Shown here: positions 14,201 to 23,400 of the stretch, piece by piece
Numbering within the stretch: the first letter of the stretch is position 1
Layout: each line of letters begins with the position of its first letter
Source: Bilabrum cf. latius
Taxonomy: Eukaryota; Bigyra: Bicosoecida; Bigyra; Bicosoecida
NCBI GenBank assembly: GCA_965178125.1
Contig: OZ237740.1
Location: forward strand, 682,001-746,000
DNA length: 64,000 bases
Direction of reading: 5' to 3'
Notes under the pieces: generated by a model
What the model was told of the DNA's origin: nothing
The model's input: only the letters and a program-made list of their open reading frames with translations
Database searches by the model: none
Program-made: the position numbers and the translations under genes

Positions 14201-14781
14201 CTGGAGTGCACTCGAACGGTTTCTCGCTCGTCAGGAGGATCGTCGACCTGTACGGGCTCAAATGGGGCCAGCCGCCGCCTTTCAAGTCCTCCAAGAAAAC
14301 CCTTGCAGATGCTCTGCTGGAGCCCACGCGGCTGTACGTTCGGCAGCTGCTGCCCATGCTGCGGTCAGCGGCAGCGAGAGCGGGCAAGGGCCCCATCCTT
14401 GCCATGGCGCACATCACGGGGGGAGGGCTCCTTGAGAACCTGCCGAGGGTGCTGCCCAAGGGGACGAGGGCCGTCGTTGATGCATCGGCGTGGGAGATGC
14501 TGCCCGTGTTCCGGTGGCTGTTTCGGCCAACTGGCGGCAGCAAGGCGCCCGCGCAGCCGGTTGCAAGCGTGCGCGACATGCTCCGGACGTTTAACTGCGG
14601 GATCGGGATGGTCGTGGTCGTGCAGGAGGAGAGCGCGGAGCAGGTGCTCAGGGACCTTCGCAGCCGCGGGGAGGAGGGGGCGAGCATCATCGGGCACATC
14701 GAGGCCAGCGGATCGGCGGGCGAGGCGGAAGTGGACGTCCGGGGGATCGAGAAAAGCCTGCTGAGAGCCTACACGGAGTGA
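11232..14781 (+). CDS. Trifunctional purine biosynthesis protein, GARS-GART-AIRS order (spliced)
   Basis: Two exons, 11232-11586 and 11702-14781, joined in phase 1 give 1,144 residues. The join restores the PurD strand [25 protein letters not shown], which supports the intron. GARS (PurD, glycinamide ribonucleotide synthetase) spans residues of about 30-480 with an ATP-grasp fold. GART (PurN, formyltransferase) spans about 494-695, with the catalytic [11 protein letters not shown] and the later Asp in [13 protein letters not shown] (PurM) spans about 774-1,141, with SGTDGVGTK and GGETAEMP. Together they catalyse steps 2, 3 and 5 of IMP synthesis. The animal fusion is GARS-AIRS-GART; here the formyltransferase sits in the middle. 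A hydrophobic N-terminus (about residues 5-22) precedes GARS, so a membrane anchor or organelle signal is possible. The gene has no in-frame TAG and ends with TGA. Confidence 0.92.
11587..11701 (+). other. Spliceosomal intron (115 nt) in the purine enzyme gene
   Basis: The donor is GTGAGT and the acceptor is a pyrimidine-rich stretch ending in GCAG. Splicing fuses G of exon 1 with AT of exon 2 to make the Asp codon expected in the PurD alignment, and changes the reading frame in the way needed to join both halves. Confidence 0.9.
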
Positions 14782-14960
14782 CTTGCGTTATTTGCGTGCA
14801 TTGATAGGTTAAAGTGCGTGCGATTTGGTTCGCGTTTCCTTCTATTGCACACAGAATCGGCGTCAGCCCCGTTTCTCTTCGTTACGGAACCAGCCCGAAT
14901 GGGCGCCGCGCGCACAGTTGGTCCTCCGCGTCATTGCATCTTGCGCGTATATTTGCAGCC

Positions 14961-16380
14961 ATGATGCGTGCCATGCGCCGATCTACTGCCGTGCTTGGCC
15001 GATCAGCTATGCGTAGCTCCTTTAGTAGGCCAATGGCCCGGATGATGTCCACTGATGAGTACGAATTCGAGCTCAAGGTCGAGCCCGAGACCCACCGTGA
15101 GATCTCTGCGCCGTAGCAACGCGCCCGACATGTATTCAGCACCATTTGAGACCATTTGTAATGGAATGAAAATGGGAGTGGCGCCCTTCGTTTCATGCAT
15201 AGGATCGGTGGGGCCAGCTTGCCTGATCTTCCCGAAATCCAGCGCGGCATGGCGCAAAGCTACCGCGCGTGCGTCTCGCAATCCATCACTGTCATCCATT
15301 GATGTTCAAGTTTTATTTGCAGTGGTGGATACCCCCGAAATCAAGACAGCAAAAGCGACGAAGGACGAGATGATGCACTACCACAAGGAGATGTTTAGGA
15401 TTCGGCGGATGGAGATCACCTTCGACAAGGAGTACAAGGAGCGCAACATCCGTGGTTTCTGCCACTTGTACGATGGATAGGAAGCTGTTGCCCTTGGTCT
15501 CCAGACGGGACTGGGCAAGGACGACGACCTTGTAGGAACGTACCGATGCCACGCACTGCAGCTGGTGCGAGGCGACACCGTGGAGCGGGTGGCTGCCGAG
15601 CTGTTCGGCAACTCGGGCGGTGTGTCTGCGGGCAAGGGCGGATCCATGCATTTGTACTCCAAGAAGAACCGGTTCTGGGGCGGTGCCGGCATCGTGGGCG
15701 CCCAGGTGCCCGTGGGCGCCGGGCTGGCCTTTGCGCAAAAGTACCTCGCCAAGGAGGGCTAGGACATGGGCGTGACCGTGGCCATGTTCGGCGACGGCGC
15801 GGCGAACCAGGGGCAGATCTGGGAGGCGGCCAACATGTCCAAGCTTTGGGGCCTCCCCCTCATGCTATTCTGCGAGAACAACCAGTACGGCATGGGCACG
15901 AGCGTGGACAGGCACAGCTGCAACCCCGAGTACTACAAGCAGGGCGGCGTGGCCATCCCCGGTATCAAGCTGGATGGCATGGACGTGCTGGCCATGCGGG
16001 ATGGCATGAGGTGGTGCAAGGAATACGCAGGGAAAGGCAATGGCCCTCTGTTCGTGGAGTGCAGGACGTACCGGTACCATGGGCACTCCATGTCGGACCC
16101 AGGGGTGACCTATCGCGACAGGGAGGAGATCAACGAGATGAGGAAGACCAAGGACTGCATCGAGCTGGTCAAGTCTAGGATCATGGAGGCGGGGTGGGCC
16201 TCGGCGGAGGAGCTCAAGGCCATCGAGAAGGGCATCAGGAAGGAGGTGGACGCTGAGATCGAGGCGGCCAAGAAGCATCCCTTGCCCGACGAGGCGGAGC
16301 TATACACGGACATTTTCTACAACGAGGTGCCTGCCTTCATCCGCGGTGCGGAGAAGACCACCTCGAGGGTGCGCCAGTGA
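14961..16380 (+). CDS. PDHA: Pyruvate dehydrogenase E1 component, alpha subunit (spliced)
   Basis: Exons 14961-15096 and 15323-16380 give 397 residues, the usual size for the family. The N-terminus is rich in Arg, Ser and Met and lacks acidic residues over its first 35 positions, as in a mitochondrial presequence. Family landmarks are [13 protein letters not shown], the thiamine-diphosphate motif [19 protein letters not shown] and the phosphorylation-loop motif [12 protein letters not shown]. The Gln of DGQEA, conserved from yeast to plants and human, is encoded by TAG at 15478; a second TAG lies at 15760. The gene ends with TGA. The enzyme converts pyruvate to acetyl-CoA in the mitochondrial matrix together with the E1 beta, E2 and E3 subunits. 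Confidence 0.93.
15097..15322 (+). other. Spliceosomal intron (226 nt) in PDHA
   Basis: The donor GTGAGA follows the His codon of EPETH in phase 1, and the acceptor TTATTTGCAG precedes TGGTGGAT. The join yields [19 protein letters not shown], which fits the start of the E1 alpha core. A competing GTAGCA donor nearby would give the wrong phase. Confidence 0.8.
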
Positions 16381-16580
16381 GCTCGCTTTGGTCTGCACGT
16401 TGTGAAGCGGATTGGCCGCGGACTTCCGAGTCTGACTTGTTCGGTTGCAAAGAGGAATCTCATCCAATGGAACGCAGCATCAAGTAGAATAACAAGGATC
16501 ATTCACATGATTTCCCCCGTCCAGCGCCATGGTAACTCGCTTCCAATTCGCGGCATGAGAGCACCGCGGAGAGCTGCCTG

Positions 16581-16681
16581 TGTTATCCGCCAAAATGTGT
16601 GTAGTTTTTATATAAGTAAACTCTATTTCTACTATATAGTAGAAATAGAGTTATCATAACTCCACATTTTGGCGGATAACA
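16581..16681. repeat. 101-bp palindromic element at the host/provirus border
   Basis: The outer arms of 19 bp (TGTTATCCGCCAAAATGTG and its complement) enclose an inner near-perfect palindrome centred on TATATA (about 16618-16653). It lies exactly where GC-rich host sequence changes to AT-rich element sequence. It could be a MITE, an element terminus or a replication/recombination hairpin. I see no convincing target duplication around it. Confidence 0.7.
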
Positions 16682-16882
16682 TAAGAGGTCAATATTAACC
16701 ACTTCACAACATCTTAAGCCGTAGTCCTTCATAATGTCCTTCACTTGAACATAATAATTTAATAGCTATTTATTCATATATCTACCTAATTTAATACCTT
16801 CGCGCCGTTAATGTCTATCTGTTAGACCTTTACTTTACTTAATCTGTTGAGTGAATCCCTAGCCTAAGTCTTAGGATATGCC

Positions 16883-16960
16883 CGCCCGAAATTGCGGAAA
16901 TATATAGTCATTTAAGAATATATGTTCGCAATTCTGGGCGCGTAGGTGTATTGAGTTTTA
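16883..16960 (+). repeat. E2 palindromic repeat, copy 1
   Basis: The arms CGCCCGAAATTGCGG and its imperfect complement CGCAATTCTGGGCG flank an AT-rich spacer of about 28 nt. The conserved tail GCGTAGGTGTATTGAGTTTTA follows. This is the forward orientation. Confidence 0.85.
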
Positions 16961-17278
16961 TATTATGATTTGGTTTTAAGTATCAATTGACATTTACCAC
17001 TTTAGAAAATAACTAAATAAATACTTAAAGAGATTGACAGAAGTATTAAAGTCTTTTTAATACTTCCAATGAAAAATTTAAATTAATAAATAAAACTAAA
17101 CTAATATATCAACTTAATTTATCTCTTTTTTTATTACTTGTCAATCTATACTTAAATAATTGAATATTTAAATATAACTAGAAGGAGATATTAATCACTT
17201 TATAAAGTCTTTTATATGTCATCTCTTCAAAACTTCAAATATAAGGGTATCCCCTTAAAAATACATCCTTTAATCTAT

Positions 17279-17357
17279 CGCCCGAAATTGCGGTAATATA
17301 TAGTCATTTAAGAATATATGTGTGCAATTCTGGGCGCGTAGGTGTATTGATTTTTAT
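17279..17357 (+). repeat. E2 palindromic repeat, copy 2
   Basis: Same arms and tail as the copy at 16883, in forward orientation. Confidence 0.85.
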
Positions 17358-17572
17358 TTTTCATAATTCTTTAAATATGTTAAAGTCCTTTGTTTGAGTA
17401 TATGATATAAAGGAATACAAAGCGGGATAACTTAAAAATGATAAATGTTTTGACGATGACTTTAAAATGACTCAATGAACTGGTTTATGTCAAGTGTATT
17501 ACTTTGAAATGATTAATCACTAGATTAAATGGAAAATATAGGATAATTAAATATGGTATAGTATAATACTAG

Positions 17573-17652
17573 CGCCCGAAATTGCGGTAATATATTAGGA
17601 TATTAAGATATATTGTCGCAATTCTGGGCGCGTAGGTGTATTGAGTTTTATA
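17573..17652 (+). repeat. E2 palindromic repeat, copy 3
   Basis: Same arms and tail, in forward orientation. The preceding bases ATAATACTAG also precede the copy at 51245. Confidence 0.85.
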
Positions 17653-17743
17653 TTTTGTTAATTTTGACATAGTTATCTTATAGAGGTGTAATTTTGTAAT
17701 AAAGATATTTCTAGTATGTGCTATATTAAATGTCCAGAAATGA

Positions 17744-17813
17744 CGGCCCGAAATTGCGGAAATATATTAGGATATTAAGAGATATTGTCGCAATTCTGGG
17801 CGCGTAGGTGTCT
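17744..17813 (+). repeat. E2 palindromic repeat, copy 4
   Basis: Same arms, in forward orientation; the tail diverges after GCGTAGGTGT. Confidence 0.8.
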
Positions 17814-17950
17814 TCAATAATTAATAATCAACTACTTCTTTATTTTGATTAATTTTTTTGACTTACCGTTCATTTTATTGACCACTTAACGGGATATCAC
17901 AAAAAGACTTAACCACTTGACGAGATATTTTAAAATAACTAATAATAAAT

Positions 17951-18036
17951 ATGACCGCCCCAAATTGTATCTCCAGATATGACCGCCCCAAATTGTATCT
18001 CCAGATATGACCGCCCCAAATTGTATCTCCAGATAT
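17951..18036 (+). repeat. 28-bp tandem array leading into a palindromic repeat
   Basis: Three units of ATGACCGCCCCAAATTG plus TATCTCCAGAT are followed by a fourth partial unit that becomes the left arm of the next palindrome. The array looks like local amplification of a palindrome arm. An apparent minus-strand frame across it is an artefact of the repeat. Confidence 0.75.
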
Positions 18037-18100
18037 GACCGCCCCAAATTGCGGAAATATATAAGTATCAAGAAAATTATGTTTGCAATTCTGGGCGCTC
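18037..18100 (+). repeat. E2 palindromic repeat, copy 5
   Basis: Arms CGCCCCAAATTGCGG and GCAATTCTGGGCG. The tail differs (CTCACCCGTATTC). Confidence 0.8.
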
Positions 18101-18340
18101 ACCCGTATTCAATTTTACATATTCACTAACTCATACCACTTGAAGTGGTCCATTTGATCTTGTGTTCATATTTAGAATGTCCTTTAACTTGTATCAATGT
18201 ATTGAGTACTTCTTCTAACTAGTCCTTAACAAATGATTTTGTCTTATGATATGTCTTGGTAGTCTTCACCTATTTAATAACTAATTTACAAGTCTTACCG
18301 ACAATATACTAAGTTAATAAATCTTGTATCATAATATATT

Positions 18341-18748
18341 ATGTATGAGATAATTATTGATGGATTCAAATATAAACCCTCTACTCGTAGAAATAAGAAA
18401 TATGATGTATTCAAAAATGGTAAGTATATCACTAGCTTTGGTGATGCACGATATGCTCAATACTTTGATTTGATTGGTAAGTATGGAGATAATAACCATA
18501 TTGACCCTAAAAGACGACGCCTATACTACCGAAGACACGGGAAGACTACCGATACTAATAGCTCAAAATATCACAGTCATAAGATCTTATGGGGAAGTGA
18601 TAATGCTATTAAGGACTACTTAACAAAACTAGCCAATGGAGTATTAGATGTAAAAAGGTATGTTAAAGGGGATACTTTGGAAAAATGGTTAGATGACTAT
18701 AGGTCTAAAGTGGACGCAAGACTCAAGTATTTGAAAATACTGGATTAA
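18341..18748 (+). CDS. DUF5754-like protein of giant-virus/virophage type
   Basis: This is a 135-residue frame with no TAG, ended by TAA. The pattern YDVFKNGKYITSFGD, RYAQYFDLIGKYG, RRRLYYRRHG and KYHSHKILWG matches the small family DUF5754 that I know from large DNA viruses of protists; function is unknown. The E1 protein at 37,959-38,666 has the same signature (hFGG, NYIKRH, WSRFVLW) in its C-terminal half. The gene faces away from the GIY-YIG gene's 3' end. Confidence 0.7.
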   Translation: MYEIIIDGFKYKPSTRRNKKYDVFKNGKYITSFGDARYAQYFDLIGKYGDNNHIDPKRRRLYYRRHGKTTDTNSSKYHSHKILWGSDNAIKDYLTKLANGVLDVKRYVKGDTLEKWLDDYRSKVDARLKYLKILD

Positions 18749-18780
18749 TACTATTAAATTAAATACATTTAATAATATAA

Positions 18781-19410
18781 TTATGTGGATGTCTTAGCCT
18801 AATATTCTTTGTCTCTTTTCTCTTTGGCTCTAAGTCTTCTTCTTTCATTCATTTTGTCTTTGTTCCTTTGATAATATTCTTGTTTTTGCTTTTTTATTTT
18901 GTCTTTATTCTTTTCTAAGTATTTCCTTCTCTTGTCTTTATCTTTGAAGTAATTGGTTCGTTTCATTCTACAAATTTTCTATTTATTTACTTCATTATAT
19001 TCTTTGAGATACTACTTAATCTTGCTTTTGTTCTTCTGTCTATACATTTTATTTAGTGTACTCAATTTATCTTTATTGTCTTCACGATACTCTTTTTTGG
19101 TCCTACCAGCTATGCACTTATTCACACACTTATTACTTCGTATATGTCCACCTTCTATTTTCTTTAATTCTTCTTTGTTCTTGCATGGGCAATTCTCGAC
19201 TAATTCTATTCTTACATCTCCTAAATCATAAATATCAAATGATGAGACAAACCCTTTGTATTTTGTTCCGTTCTACTTGTAATACTTATAATCTTTCGTA
19301 TGTCCTCCTTTTCTTTGACTTAAAGTCTAACAAGTAGAACCGTAATAGACTTTTGAAGTGTCATTAAGTGAATATAACTTGTAAATCTTAGCTTTAGAGT
19401 AGTCAGGCAT
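18781..19410 (-). CDS. GIY-YIG endonuclease
   Basis: Reading the minus strand with TAG as Gln gives 209 residues ending in TAA. The N-terminus KIYKLYSLNDTSKVYYGST followed by LSQRKGGHTKDYK is the GIY-YIG nuclease signature (Y...Y-x10-YGS, then Arg and His). The C-terminal half is a very Lys/Arg-rich, YQRNKDK-type helix, as in many homing-type and viral GIY-YIG proteins. GIY-YIG nucleases also occur in mavirus and other virophages. It lies divergent to, and about 100 bp from, the zinc-ribbon gene that E1 disrupted. Confidence 0.75.
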
Positions 19411-19518
19411 TGTTTTATATTGGTTTATATTGTTATTAGTTGTTTTATCTTTAAGTTGCTTTTATGACACTAATTAGACTTAAAAATAATATATTATTAT
19501 AGTATATACTATATTATA

Positions 19519-19636
19519 ATGTGCTATAAGTGCAAAAATTTCATAATCAATAAGCTAAATATTACAGACTGGGATAAGATAGCCCCTTTATTAGTCCCTG
19601 ATGGTAAGAGAAAGAACGAATAGAAGTGTATCTGTT
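19519..19636 (+). pseudogene. Zinc-ribbon protein of E2, 5' part (disrupted by E1)
   Basis: Thirty-nine codons plus one base, starting MCYKCKNF and containing one TAG. The frame is broken at the left end of E1 and resumes at 45,757. Joining both parts after removing E1 and one CTGTT copy gives an uninterrupted 176-codon frame. Its paralogue, the E1 gene at 34,328, has the same CxxC start and the same C-x-C-x-H motif just at the break (NCICGHEI compared with KCICSHPI). Confidence 0.85.
19632..19636 (+). repeat. Target site duplication of E1 (left copy, CTGTT)
   Basis: CTGTT directly precedes the seven C of the left terminus and recurs directly after the seven G of the right terminus. A sixth matching base cannot be excluded because the next base of the element is C. 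Five to six bp is the length used by Polinton/virophage retroviral-type integrases. Confidence 0.9.
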
Positions 19637-20058
19637 CCCCCCCGCTACGGTAATAAATAAATTTATTCCCTTCGGTTAAGGAAACAAGTTTCAATAATTA
19701 CGTTCAGTCAGAGCTAAAGCTCTTCCCTCTCTCCATTCCTTTTCTCGCTAGTCGCTCCAAAAGTCAAGGTGAGCCTCTTCATACTGCTACTTCATATAAC
19801 TGCTTTATCCTTCTAATTATAGAAAATCAATTATATATAAAACTCTATACGATGACCATATCCACAAATTGCGTATTAGTATATGTATTATTTAGCAAAA
19901 CGTGGATGTAGCCCTCTTGTGAAGGTGTTCTGGGACTCTAGCCATTTTCTAGCCAAAAGTTCCATCACTTTATGGGACTCCATTATTCAACCTTCTAAAC
20001 TACCTTCATTATACCCCCTTATCCTCGCTTATACCTTCACAAATGGAACAAACGCGCT
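19637..20058 (+). repeat. E1 left terminal inverted repeat
   Basis: About 422 bp matching the complement of 45325-45751. The outermost 50 bp and the inner 250 bp are nearly identical. A 60-bp block in between (about 19,683-19,760) has diverged between the two ends. Confidence 0.92.
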
Positions 20059-20082
20059 TTTATTTTTAAAATGTTATAGAGC

Positions 20083-20099
20083 GTTTAAATTGACTTAAA
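20083..20099 (+). promoter_or_regulatory. E1 box-type promoter motif
   Basis: GTTTAAATTGACTTAAA starts 45 bp before the ATG at 20,128. It is one of eight E1 copies with almost constant spacing. Confidence 0.75.
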
Positions 20100-20127
20100 A
20101 AATATATTTATTATAGGTATATACAGA

Positions 20128-21147
20128 ATGGAATTATTAAAATGGGAAAATGGAACCTTGAAAGCTACACAACCAAAAGAATATTATGAACGAAATGGAT
20201 TTTAGGTTAATTTTGAAGGGAAAACCTATCATATAGCAATGGATAAAGATTATATAAGATGGTTTTTGAAGGACTATAAACCTTATGAAATAATAACAAC
20301 ATTCATAACAGATATGAGTGAAGTATTCAATGGATAGGATAAATTTAATGAACCTTTGAATACTTGGGATGTTTCAAATGTTAAGGATATGAGTTTAATG
20401 TTTCAAAGTTGTAGAAGCTTTAATCAACCATTGAGCAATTGGGATGTTTCTAAGGTTGAAAAAATGTCGTCTATGTTCTATTTTTGTTCTAAATTCAATC
20501 AATCATTGAACGATTGGAATGTTAGTAATGTTAGGGATATGAGTGGTATGTTTGGTTCTTGTTCAAGATTCAATCAATCATTAACAAACTGGAATGTTTC
20601 TAACGTTGAAAATATGTCCTCTATGTTTAATGGATGTTGGAACTTCAATCAACCATTAAATAATTGGGATGTTTCTAAGGTTGAAAAAATGTCGTCTATG
20701 TTCTATCATTCTGAATTCAATCAATCATTGAACGATTGGAATGTTAGTAATGTTAGGGATATGAGTGGTATGTTTGGTTCTTGTTCAAGATTCAATCAAC
20801 CATTGGGTAATTGGGATGTTTCTAACGTTGAATATATATCCTCTATGTTTAATGGATGTTAGAACTTCAATCAACCATTGGATAATTGGGATGTTTCCAA
20901 TGTCTAGAGTAAGTTTTAGATGTTAAAAGATTGTGAAAGTTTCAATCATTTAGAGAACGGTATTAAGGGTATAAGAATTGATTATTCTACAACATTGATA
21001 CCGTTGTTAGAAAGACGAAAACATAAAACCATTAAAAAAACAAAGAAATATAGAGAGGAATTAATTGCTAAAGCGTGGCACCCTTCAAGATTAGATTGGG
21101 TATTGGATAACGAGGAGCGAGACGAGATAGAGGATAATTTTAATTAA
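20128..21147 (+). CDS. BspA-like/DUF285 repeat protein A
   Basis: The product has 339 residues and the frame contains several TAG codons. After a 70-residue N-terminal domain beginning MELLKWENGTLKA come about eight repeats of the type FNQPLNNWDVSNVEDMSSMF, the Mycoplasma-type BspA/DUF285 leucine-rich-like repeat. The protein ends in a tail AWHPSRLDWVLDNEE that also occurs in copy B. Such repeat proteins are frequent in protist giant viruses and are thought to mediate protein contacts; the target here is unknown. It is the first gene inside the left terminal repeat. Confidence 0.8.
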
Positions 21148-21191
21148 TAGAATTTTAATAATATTAATGATTATTTAATATTATAGTGTGA

Positions 21192-21208
21192 GTTTAAAAA
21201 GGCTTAAA
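21192..21208 (+). promoter_or_regulatory. E1 box-type promoter motif
   Basis: GTTTAAAAAGGCTTAAA starts 45 bp before the ATG at 21,237. Confidence 0.7.
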
Positions 21209-21236
21209 TAATATATTTATTATAGGTATATACAGA

Positions 21237-22034
21237 ATGGAAGTTTTAAAATGGGAAAATGGAACCTTGAAAGCTACAAAACCAAAAGAATATTATTTTA
21301 GAAAAGATAATTATATTGTGAAATTTGAAGGTAAAACATATTACGTAGCTAAAGATACAGATTTTCTTCTTCACGCATTGTAGTTTTTGAAACCTGAATT
21401 ATTAGTAACAACATTTATTACGAATATGTTAAACCTATTTGATAATATGATAATTGAATCACCAATAAATTCATGGGATGTTTCAAATGTTAAAGATATG
21501 ACCGATATGTTTTATGGGTGTCATTCGTTTAATCAACCTTTAAATAACTGGGATGTTTCAAATGTTGAAGATATGGGCGGTATGTTTAATGAGTGTCATT
21601 CGTTTAACCAACCATTGAATAATTGGAATGTTTCAAATGTTGAAGATATGAGTGAAATGTTTAATGATTGCCATTCATTTAACCAACCATTGAATAATTG
21701 GAACGTTTCAAATGTTAAAGATATGTGCGGAATGTTTTATGATTGCCATTCACTAAATCAACCTTTAAATAACTGGGATGTTTCAAATGTTGTAGATATG
21801 GAATGTATGTTTTCTAATTGTTTTAGTTTTAATCATTTGGAGAATGGAATTAAGGATGAACGAATTGATTATTCCACGACATTAATCCCATCATTAGAAG
21901 AGCGGAAAGATGAAACAATTGAACAAACTAAAAAAATCAAAGAAGAATTAATTTCTAGAGCGTGGCACCCTTCAAGATTAGATTGGGTATTGGATAACGA
22001 GGAGCGAGACGAGATAGAGGATAATTTTAATTAA
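21237..22034 (+). CDS. BspA-like/DUF285 repeat protein B
   Basis: This is a 265-residue paralogue of the preceding gene, with the same leader MEVLKWENGTLKAT, about five DUF285 repeats and the same C-terminal tail. The last 75 nt of both genes are almost identical. One TAG is read as Gln (21,381). Tandem duplication followed by repeat-number change is the simple explanation. Confidence 0.8.
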
Positions 22035-22075
22035 GTTTTATTATAATAATTATTTTATTTTTAATTATTATAGAT

Positions 22076-22423
22076 ATGGTTTATATTGTATCATTAGCGT
22101 GGGGTAGTGAATGTTATCATACACACTGGGTTAAAAAGTTTAATAATAAGGAAGAAGCACAAAAGCTTTATACTGACACTTTAAAAGACCAAGCGAAGAG
22201 AGTTGTATGGAGTGATAATTGGAAAGAAGAATATAAAAAGGAAGCAGAAGGTCAAGTTGAAAGTTTTAATGATGACAACGGAACCGATTTCAAACTATTG
22301 AAAGAAGAAGAAATTGATAACCTTACTAATAGTGAATTAGAAGAGTATATAGAATTATCGTTGATGTATGCTGAAGAATATGATGATTCAAATGAATGGT
22401 TTGATATTGAGTTTTTAGAATAA
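22076..22423 (+). CDS. Acidic hypothetical protein, 115 aa
   Basis: The frame starts MVYIVSLAWGSECYHTHW and contains no TAG. It is strongly acidic in its second half and rich in Glu and Asp. I recognise no family. It lies downstream of the DUF285 pair on the same strand without a box motif. Confidence 0.6.
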   Translation: MVYIVSLAWGSECYHTHWVKKFNNKEEAQKLYTDTLKDQAKRVVWSDNWKEEYKKEAEGQVESFNDDNGTDFKLLKEEEIDNLTNSELEEYIELSLMYAEEYDDSNEWFDIEFLE

Positions 22424-22470
22424 ATTTTTGAATTTTAATAATACTATTATTATTATTATTAATATATAGT

Positions 22471-22887
22471 TTAATCCTTGGGTAAGATAAAGTCATCTAT
22501 AGCCTTTTTGATGATGTCATCCTTCTATTTCTTTATTGATTTCTCAATGGCTTCCTTCTCTTTTTTAACCAATAAATCTATGGCTACGGTATCATTTAAG
22601 TCTTCACTTAGGCATTCAACATTTTCTTCATTTAGCTTGTGTATTATTCTAAATGGTTGAACGAAATATGATATATAATCAATTTCTTCAAATTCACTTA
22701 ATACTCTTTTTTTAAGTCGTTCATTACAATCTGGAGGGACACGAAGGTCATCAAGTTGAAAATGCTTTAACATTGATGGTTTGTGCTTCTCAACATAAAT
22801 ATATACGATTGACATAAAAGTGGAGATGCTTTTATTCTGGAATACCTTTTTAACGTTGACACTTGATAACAGGAACTTAACGAACAT
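22471..22887 (-). CDS. Hypothetical protein, 138 aa
   Basis: Minus-strand frame with one TAG (complement at 22525), ended by TAA. The N-terminus is moderately hydrophobic (MFVKFLLSSVNVKKVF) and the C-terminus is a charged helix. No family is recognised. Its 3' end faces the acidic gene, and the next gene to the right is divergent. Confidence 0.55.
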
Positions 22888-22988
22888 ATTATAATGTAGC
22901 CCAATATTTTATTTTAATTTATTAAACCCGTTTTATAAAATTCTATAGTTTAAAAAAAATAAAAAAAATATCTAGTAATTATATATAA

Positions 22989-23360
22989 ATGGATAAATTA
23001 CAAAAAGTGATTAATACCCGCTCAAAGTTAAAGAATGAATTTCTTGATATTGTAGAAGACTTTAAGAAGACCAATCGTGAATTAGAACAAAAGTTAAAGC
23101 AACTAAAAATAAAAGAGACAGAATTAAAAAATAAAGTGAATAGTAAATTAACCGCTCTTAATGTGGAATATAAAGAGGTGAGCAAAAAGAAAGCAGAAGC
23201 TATAGCCCCTTATATGAAAACTTTAAAAGCATTAAAAGGAAGGATGAACGGACTCACTAAGAAAGAAAAATTAAAGCTGGTTGATATCCATTAGGAGATA
23301 AGAGACACCAAGGAGCACATTAAAACGAATGAAGCTATTAATAGGCTTTTTAATTCGTGA
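22989..23360 (+). CDS. Coiled-coil protein, 123 aa
   Basis: It is almost wholly helical, with Lys/Glu/Leu heptad patterns from residue 10 to 110. One TAG occurs near the end and the stop is TGA. It directly precedes the integrase on the same strand. Its function is unknown. Confidence 0.6.
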
Positions 23361-23400
23361 ATAATTAATTTATAAATATTAAAATCAATTAATATATATA

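Larger units (their letters stand above)
16682..18340. other. Non-coding left arm of E2
   Basis: No credible gene is visible even with TAG as sense. It contains five copies of the palindromic repeat, a short 28-bp tandem array and a small stem (AAGTATTAAA with its complement near 17,040). It may hold terminal or replication functions, but no direct evidence is seen. Confidence 0.6.

Noticed and set aside
94-14764. Many long frames on both strands in the GC-rich part besides the four genes
   Set aside because: They overlap the real genes in other phases, lack family motifs and are expected shadows at high GC.
15097-15120. GTAGCA as PDHA intron donor
   Set aside because: It would join the exons in the wrong phase; GTGAGA twelve or so bases upstream gives the correct protein.
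17951-18036. CRISPR-like array
   Set aside because: Units are contiguous without unique spacers, and this is eukaryotic element DNA.
17875-18102. Minus-strand proteins rich in GAVISGDTIWGG repeats
   Set aside because: They are translations of the 28-bp tandem array and have no other support.
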